The translations under genes were made by a program, and so were the position numbers. A model generated the notes under the pieces. That model saw only the letters and a program-made list of their open reading frames with translations, was not told where the DNA came from and made no database searches. Positions 18,845-24,815 of a stretch of 24,815 nt of DNA are shown one piece after another; the first letter of the stretch is position 1, and every line of letters begins with the position of its first letter. Source of the DNA: Euprymna scolopes (lineage: Eukaryota > Mollusca > Cephalopoda > Sepiida > Sepiolidae); contig CM044503.1 in assembly GCA_024364805.1 (NCBI GenBank), forward strand, positions 85,526,927-85,551,741, given 5' to 3'.

Positions 18845-19297
18845 CTTTTTTTTTTATTTTATTTTATTTTTTACAAGGTGGTCACCACTTATCAAGGCCT
18901 GGAAGCCACTCAGGGATAAGGGTTATTGTAAGTACAGTACGTTAGTGTGGATATTTAAAGTGTCTACTTAAGGGGGCGGTTCATCAGGAATTTGTTTACG
19001 TTGGACTTGAAGACATCCAAGTTGTAGTCAGGAGGGAAGCAGGCAGACGGAACAGAGTTCCACAGGCGTGCAGTTCTAAGAAAGAAGCTTTGTTCATGGA
19101 ATCTACGTTTTGATTTAGGCACAGATAAAGAGTGGGGAAAGTTTTTGACAGTGGATTCAGCTAGACGGGTGTTTGTTGTAAAAGATTGGCAAGGGGGAGA
19201 CCAGAGATTGGAGTTCAGACGAGCACCTGCCATGGAAATAACGATAAAACAAAGATAGGCTTGCAACGTCTCTTCTGTGGGAGATAGATTGGATTTC
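18845..19297 (-). pseudogene. LINE 3' end: C-terminal coding scrap, 3' UTR and A-rich tail
   Basis: Minus strand: HRRDVA-like start out of frame near 19280, then a 100-codon frame containing SFFLRTARLWNSVPSACFP and FKSNVNKFLMNRPLK. This is the terminal C-domain signature of CR1/Jockey-group LINEs, equivalent to the segment at 7535-7720. It is followed by a short 3' UTR and a tail of AAAAT units with A-run at 18848-18873. It is 5' truncated at about 19297. The tail is well preserved, which suggests a younger insertion than the one at 7535. Confidence 0.85.
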
Positions 19298-19611
19298 TAA
19301 CGCTGAATAAATTGAGAAATCAATTTATTGATATTTTTTAGCCATCTGATTGAAAATATATTGTTATTAAAAACGTATTAATATTTACTGAAAAATACCC
19401 ATATTGACACTATTTTGAATATGAGTAAACGTAGTATTGTGGTGAATGAAATGATTCTAGCTAAGAGTAAGGTAGATAGCGTAAGATAGAGAATGATCAA
19501 CGATTTCAACATCCCACATTTTTGATGGCCTTGTTTTATGGTATATTTTTAAGCAAATAAATAATTCACAGTGTAGTACCTGTTCTGATACTACACTTTA
19601 TCTTTTCTGTC
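19298..19611. other. AT-rich DNA, no gene recognised
   Basis: A minus-strand hydrophobic frame exists (about 19385-19550) downstream of a polypyrimidine-AG. It does not match helix 7 of the receptor family, and I do not annotate it. Confidence 0.4.
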
Positions 19612-19821
19612 CTAGGTCAATGAAAAGTAAATCTTTCTAGACTGAACCAATTTAAATTTTTTCCCGATGTAGAATGCCTCTTCTTGGAGAGCTGGATTCT
19701 CTACATTATACATCAACTTTGTGTCTAAATCTGACTCATTGGGAAAATAACTAAATAGAATGACACATAATAAATAACACCCGTAACTAAATCGTGTTCT
19801 TCCAAAGTGATATTCTATTTT
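19612..19821 (-). other. 69-codon open stretch, possible coding remnant
   Basis: A minus-strand frame is open for 69 codons between stops, with a balanced composition unusual for this AT-rich surrounding (for example NPALQEEAFYIGKKFKL). There is no upstream ATG near its start. I do not recognise the family. It could be a transposon scrap or an exon, and splice sites in the required phase were not convincing. Confidence 0.25.
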
Positions 19822-19925
19822 TTACGCGATTATGCATGACTGAACATTTTAAAATACTTATCAGAAAAAAGAAAAAAAAAAGAATTATTTTAAATTTTGG
19901 ACTGGGGGGAGAAGGTCAGTTTCTT

Positions 19926-20830
19926 CTATAAATTTAATTGGTTCTTTTGTAGGAGACATCGTCCTGAACTCTGTTCGCCTTTTCTCGTTCACATGGCCCT
20001 ATTCCGAATTCGTAGCAGCGGGCTGATATCTGTGAACCTTTTCCGCCAAAACGGTCATTTACAATTTTTCTTTTTAAAATATTTAACCTATTTCAAACGG
20101 ATATAAATTATTGCACAGTAAAAATAATGAAATTCAAATTCAAATCATTTTTCTTATTGCGAATTATTTAATCAAGTAAAAAAATGGCATTTTTACTTGA
20201 TTAAATAATTCGCAATAAGAAAAATGATTTGAATTTTAATTTCATTATTTTTACTGTGCAATAATTTATATCGGTACTTATGCAATTATGTTACCGTGCT
20301 GAAATAATAACGTCATTATTTTAAAGCCATTCTAAAGATAGTAAGAGGAGGTATTACGTACTTCCACCTAACAATTTAATAAAAAGATGTAATGAAACTT
20401 GAATTTAACTTGAAAATACTATTAAAAAATAGCGCGCTGACATAAGTGCATAAACACCTTTCTATCACCTATTTCTGGATAGTACTTTCAAGTAAAATTC
20501 AATTTTTATGATATTTCTGTTTATCAAATTGTTAGGTAATTTGCTAGAATAAATTTTAAAATTTCGTTCTCAAGTAAAAATGGAATTGTTAGTTTTTTAA
20601 ATAATTCGAAATAAAAAATGATTTTATTTTAATTTGATTATTTTTATTGTGCAATATTTTATCAGTTTGAAATATGTTAAACATTAAAAAACATTCTTAA
20701 TGACCGTTTTAGTAGAAAGAAAGTTCACTGATATCGGCCCGTTGCTACGAATTCGGAACAGGAGCATGTGAGCGAGAAAAAGCGAAATTAATCAGAGAGG
20801 CGTCTCCTACATGAGAACCATTTAAGTTTT
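19926..20830. mobile_element. large fold-back element, about 900 bases, with an extra internal palindrome
   Basis: The outer arms (about 19926-20100 and 20660-20830) are inverted copies: TGTAGGAGAC with GTCTCCTACA, CCGAATTCGTAGCA with TGCTACGAATTCGG, and AAAACGGTCATT with AATGACCGTTTT. Next inward, 20100-20185 is inverted relative to 20570-20660, and also to a much closer copy at 20190-20273. The innermost region (20370-20560) is again inverted (CTAACAATTTAATAAA with TTTATCAAATTGTTAG). There is no coding capacity; the short plus-strand frame near 19900-20100 is accidental. Confidence 0.85.
20099..20273. repeat. near-perfect palindrome, arms about 85 bases
   Basis: GATATAAATTATTGCACAGT and its inverted copy flank a spacer of about 7 bases (20183-20189). 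Only a few mismatches occur over the arms, far fewer than between either arm and the third copy at 20570-20660. The palindrome is therefore recent or has been homogenised. Confidence 0.9.
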
Positions 20831-21115
20831 TATCACTAAACTCAAGTCTGACTGGAATGATAATAAAACCACACTCAACAATTTTTTAAAAAGTTCAAAT
20901 TACCTCCTCTAAAATCACCCCAAAAAACTGCCTTAAAACACTAGAATAGCTCAGAAATTCGGATCTTCTTTTACGTTAAATTTACATGCGAAATTCTAAA
21001 TTTTAAAAGAATTCATATTTTTCTTCACAAAAAACTTTCAGTTTATCCATACGTATTCGTCTGAAAAAAAACTAGAATCACAATTTTGTTTAGGAGATTT
21101 TGCTCTAGACTTTCA

Positions 21116-21116
<1 letters not shown>
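20831..21116. other. AT-rich DNA, nothing recognised
   Basis: No gene, RNA or element end is visible. Confidence 0.5.

Positions 21117-21168
<52 letters not shown>
21117..21168. repeat. (ACT)n microsatellite
   Basis: About 17 ACT units. Confidence 0.95.
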
Positions 21169-21949
21169 TTACAATAATAATTTTTATATAGTAAAATAAT
21201 CTACTTAACTTTTATATTTCCATGAAAATATAAGTATAAATGTGAAACGAAATATAAGAACAACATTTTAGTAAAATATATTTTAAATTTCTCTCAAATA
21301 TTGACCCTTGCATTTTGTTTGCAGACACATTTTTCCGTCTTTATCTGTGTATTTGGTGTTATTGGTTGAAACAATATAAACTTAACTGACAAAATGGCTT
21401 CAGTTATAATCATGAATCATTTATTACGCACTTTGATTTTATGGCTTTTATCAACATATTGAGAACTTGCTTTTACGACGAGTAAACACTACTAAACTGA
21501 CAGGATATTCCAAAATCAAAGAAACGCTGGCGCATAAAATTTTTTTGTTAAGTTTGTAAACGCTGAAAAACTGGGCAAAAGCAAATTTTTTCATTTTTTT
21601 GCACAAGTGAAATAAATTTACATCGTTTTTATGTTATCAGGATGTACCGATTTTAATATCAATGGAAGCTTAATAACAATAAATATTTATCATTTTATCT
21701 TTAGTACCAAAAATGTAAAATTAAGTTCAACATGTTTTTTAAAGAATCGTTTTTGAAATCGGAAATTAGAGTAAAATTTTTCCGATTTCAATACCGATTG
21801 CGATACCCCGAAACGTTCCAATTTTTTCGATTCCCGATTCCGATTAATCGCCCCAACACTAATAGATAATTGAACAGATAGACAATTATCCGAATATGAT
21901 AGACTGTTCAATATCTATCAATCACGTATTTTAGACCGCTATCTATTTG
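21169..21949. other. gene-free; probable receptor 2 intron
   Basis: Read on the minus strand this would be intronic if receptor 2 continues downstream. I tested CAG acceptors near 21380 and 21502 by eye; the frames after them do not give a helix-7-like sequence. Confidence 0.4.
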
Positions 21950-21968
21950 TCTACCTACCTACCTACTC

Positions 21969-22002
<34 letters not shown>

Positions 22003-22380
22003 TTTAGTCTTCTAATTATCTATCTATATCCTACATATGCCTACATAGTATATTACCTAGCAGTATGGAAACCCACAAAAGATTGATAAATCACTTTAGC
22101 TAAAAATATCTAATATAAATAGATATACTATTAAGGAGTTTTGGGAGTTTGTTAGTAAACAAACAGAATTTTTTGACAAAAAAGAATAGGTAGATTAGTA
22201 GGCAGATAGATATGTAATTAACAATCTAAGATAGATAGAAAATTAAGAGGCTAAAAGAGATAACCAGAAAGATAGATGACAGACAAATATTTAGTATTGT
22301 AAGATAGCTAACTAGCTAGCTAGCTAGATAATTAGCAGTCAAAGATAGATAGCTAGCTATGTAGATAGGCATTTAAACAA
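21950..22380. repeat. CTAT/GATA and TAGC tetranucleotide-rich zone
   Basis: A (CTAT)n run lies at about 21966-22003. Degenerate GATA and TAGC derivatives, including CTAGCTAGCTAGCTAG near 22313-22328, cover the rest. Confidence 0.85.
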
Positions 22381-22395
22381 AATTAAACTGAACAC

Positions 22396-22431
22396 GTGGT
22401 TGTCCAGTCTTATTCCTTGTATCAAGAAAGA
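22396..22431 (-). pseudogene. duplicated relic of the receptor 2 exon end
   Basis: Minus strand, 143 bases downstream of the real exon end. In the aligned frame it reads FLIQGIRLDNH where the exon reads ILINGIRLNDS. Ungapped, 25 of 36 bases match, and a GT lies exactly where the functional donor is (CAC|GTG versus AGC|GTA). A TTTTAG acceptor-like site occurs 46 bases upstream of that GT. It could be a relic of a partial tandem duplication or of a third receptor copy. Chance is possible because the block is short. Confidence 0.4.
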
Positions 22432-22538
22432 AGCAATATCTCTAAAATAGATAGATAATTGTAAGTCTACGAGAAATAGATAATTATCAATTTATATATA
22501 TATATAGAAATGAATGGACAAAATGTAAATCAACTTAC

Positions 22539-23603
22539 GCTGTCGTTCAATCTTATTCCGTTGATCAAGATACGTAAAACAGCAAAAATGTGAATACAAT
22601 CCAAAAAGATAAGTACCATCAAATCCAAAGTTTCTAATTGCGGGTTGATGATGTGATAAGTGCTCAAAAACACTTCCAAGAGTGAAATGGAGAAGATGTA
22701 GCCGATAAACAATTTAATGATATCGTCTAATGATTTCAACAAGTCAAAGAGACGGTCGTAATGTCTATAGAATGTGTGAAACAGCTTATTTTGCGTCTCT
22801 TTATGATCTGACGTGTTCGTGACAATCTCGGAACTGTCGTTGGATGTTTCGTTGACGTCAGATGTTGGCATTTCTTGGACATTTTCGAGAAATCTATCAC
22901 GAAATTCCTCTGCGAGCAAATCGAATTGATTTCTTATAAATCCTAGGAAAAAGTTGAACATTCTAATGAGCCCACCGATCCAAAGGTAAGCAATTGTTTG
23001 CAAGGAGTAATTCGTTATTACCATTAAGACGCCGGGGATGTGGTCCAAATTAAACGGAAAAGCAAATAGCTGAAATACGCTACTATCTTCCGGGTATATT
23101 AACGGTAACACTATATAAAAATGAAATAAGATGATTAATCCAGTGATCGTATTGGCGTAATACCACGTCTTTTCTCGTTTGCTTTGTTGTTTTGTTTGTG
23201 CGTCTCCAATATTAACCATTTCATGGTTTGCGACCTTTTTCTGGAACGCCATGTATTTGTCATAGCTGAATGTGCGTAGAATCGTCGCGAAAGACGTGAA
23301 ATCTATGTAATAAACGAAAACACAGGAGATGAAGAAAGACATGGAATTTGCATGACTAAGTACAAATAAGCCGACGGTCAATCTAAGAGAATTGCAAAAT
23401 ATTAAGATATTGTATAAATAACAGAGAAACACGTATATCCGTTTTTGTATATTTGCCGCTTTTTGGAACTCCTCTCTGATCTTATAGCTTGAGAGCAACA
23501 ACGTCATCATTCGAAACATTGTATTCACCACAATCGAAAACGATGTGTCTTTAAATCTTATCCAAATCCGTTTCTCGTCTTTTTTTATTCGCGTGGGTTC
23601 CAT
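22539..23603 (-). CDS. gustatory-receptor-like seven-helix receptor 2, first coding exon (partial gene)
   Basis: The exon encodes 355 residues from the ATG at 23603 to a consensus splice donor (AGC|GTAAGT), phase 0. Helices lie at about residues 55-80, 88-110, 147-170, 192-222, 293-316 and 325-346. It shares with receptor 1 an FR..T.LL element (30-37), NS(L/M)R (71-74), FIRNQFDLLAEEFRDRF (222-238) at the end of helix 4, H-x-x-L before helix 5 (HYDRL), and the splice position. The helix 4-5 loop is longer here (about 240-275), acidic and rich in Ser/Thr, with sequons NET, NDS and NTS. Family reading is as for receptor 1: GR/OR superfamily relative, likely a membrane cation channel subunit, ligand unknown. 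An intron in the 5' untranslated region is possible (TTG|GTGAGTG near 23712 and CTGATAG near 23618) but unproven. The exon is intact. Confidence 0.7.
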
Positions 23604-24309
23604 TTTTCAATTTTTTCTATCAGAACGCGATAATTATGTAGCAGTTAAAAGGGATTATTTTCTTTCGCGGATAAATGTCTCTCCTAGATGATTTGGTTAC
23701 ACACTCACCAATCAGTTTGCAGAGCGCATTGATTTCATCTGTCGTCTGAAAAACTACTTTAGCCCCTTTGGGAATCACGGTTAGTTAGTAGAAAAAAAAA
23801 AAAAACGTGGGAGCCACGAAGAAAAACACCCCTTCTCTCCATTTCCCTACTCCTTTTTTGTTTCTATCTACTCGACACTTCTTTTCTCCACGTTAAAAAA
23901 CGACGCTGGTGTCCAACTCTGTCCCGTGGAGAGGCATTGTAAATAGGTACTCGACAATTCAGTATCGATGTCTTTCGCAATTGTATTACAATGTTTTTCC
24001 TTACGTGCATCAAATACTAATATACAAAAAAAGTACATCTCATTTTTATAATTACTGTTTGTTTCAGTTTGTGAGTTCCTGTGGCACTTCCGTTGATTTT
24101 TGTCTGTTTTTACTTATATTCAAGCCAAACAAAGCACATTGCCACTGAACCATAAGGGACTAATCTGAATTATAGAAAAGATTAAGAAGAGCAAGATTAA
24201 TAGCAACTTCCTTAGTGCACCAACATGCTTGTTCACATTTAAAGTTATGCATGTTTGTAAAGGCAGGGAAACTAGAGTTAGAAAGTGGATTTCAAAGACA
24301 AGCGGTTCA
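23604..24309. other. upstream region of receptor 2
   Basis: No clear TATA box. A GC-richer stretch with an A14 run lies at 23800-23814. Nothing else was recognised; short plus-strand frames here have no family features. Confidence 0.4.
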
Positions 24310-24310
24310 A

Positions 24311-24377
<67 letters not shown>
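24310..24377. repeat. (GA)n microsatellite
   Basis: AG repeat with two GGG interruptions. The Arg-Glu frame across it is an artefact. Confidence 0.97.
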
Positions 24378-24379
<2 letters not shown>

Positions 24380-24783
24380 CTTTGAGACTAGCTAACTTTC
24401 CGGTATTTGAGGACCTCTACATAGAGGGATGTTGTTTTGCTTATCGATGGGTTGGTCCGGTATAATCACTTTGATGGAAAAGAACAGACGGAAACAACTC
24501 ATATTAAAATGCCATGTTATTAGGCGTCAAATACATTATGGTGTATCTAGGCGACATAATTGTAAGCCTTTATTAATTATGACCGTTTGACTCTCAATCA
24601 GTTTGTATCGTTTTATTTGTCTTATTTCGATTTGTTTTATTTATTACAGTCAGCCTTTTTTTAATCTTTTGTTTGTGTTCATGTTTTCTCTCTTAGTTTT
24701 CATTTTCTCTTAATTTGTGTTCCATCAATTTCGGCTTTTACTTTTTACGCGTCTTACTTGCTCAGTTGCTTTTCCTTTCTCTC

Positions 24784-24784
<1 letters not shown>
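24378..24784. other. unrecognised, possibly repeat-derived
   Basis: 24385-24590 is moderately GC-richer than the rest and may be a short dispersed element. No polymerase III boxes or terminal repeats could be identified. Confidence 0.3.

Positions 24785-24815
<31 letters not shown>
24785..24815. repeat. (ATA)n microsatellite at window edge
   Basis: About 10 ATA units running to the end. Confidence 0.95.

Noticed and set aside
18970-18990. CTGATGA on the minus strand
   Set aside because: Part of the LINE coding sequence (FLMN), with no stem II or GAAA.
19385-19560. Hydrophobic minus-strand frame after a good polypyrimidine-AG
   Set aside because: In phase 0, needed to join the receptor exon, it hits a stop after 16 codons and does not form a membrane helix; the hydrophobic frame is in another phase.
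24229-24465. Arg-Glu-rich frame
   Set aside because: Translation of the (GA)n tract.

Overview
The window looks like non-coding, repeat-dense DNA from a large animal genome, most probably a mollusc and plausibly a cephalopod such as an octopus. The reasons are AT-rich sequence with very long (TA)n, (CA)n and (GA)n tracts, several families of fold-back elements, a Tc1-type transposon, LINE 3' fragments, tRNA-related short repeats, and long coding exons ending in consensus eukaryotic splice donors. There are no bacterial features. The species call is inference; no conserved marker gene is present.

Two host genes are visible, both on the minus strand and about 17 kb apart. Each shows one long first coding exon (5577-4546 and 23603-22539) encoding six membrane helices of a seven-helix receptor. 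They share sequence landmarks and the same phase-0 splice donor just after helix 6. I read them as tandem paralogues of the gustatory-receptor-like (GR/OR superfamily) chemoreceptors. The exons for helix 7 were not found; for the upstream gene they should lie between the two genes, where there is also a 928-base assembly gap (10865-11792).

Layout: 1-1322 holds an LTR-like fossil and a tandem dimer of 254-base units, each carrying a hammerhead ribozyme motif and a tRNA-like box region. 1535-3019 has a mariner scrap and a fold-back element. 4546-5577 is receptor 1. 6167-6370 is a minisatellite. 7535-8590 is a LINE fragment butted against a Ty3/gypsy fossil. 9782-10031 is a fold-back element. 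10173-10864 is a retroelement remnant with a hammerhead. After the gap come repeated copies of one composite short element (12445-17655), an LTR-like insertion, a 1.5 kb Tc1 element (14472-15983) inserted in a (TA)n tract, and two more hammerhead-bearing repeats (16276-16385 and 16646-16877). Then follow a 3-copy tandem repeat (17906-18335), a LINE 3' end (18845-19297), a 0.9 kb nested fold-back (19926-20830), and receptor 2 (22539-23603).

The most striking result is that five separate repeats carry hammerhead-type cores (CUGANGA ... GAAA) with compatible helices. They include a dimeric retrozyme-like unit, an extended stem II version, and a fold-back element with one motif in each arm on opposite strands. 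All helices were paired by eye; none has been folded or searched computationally.
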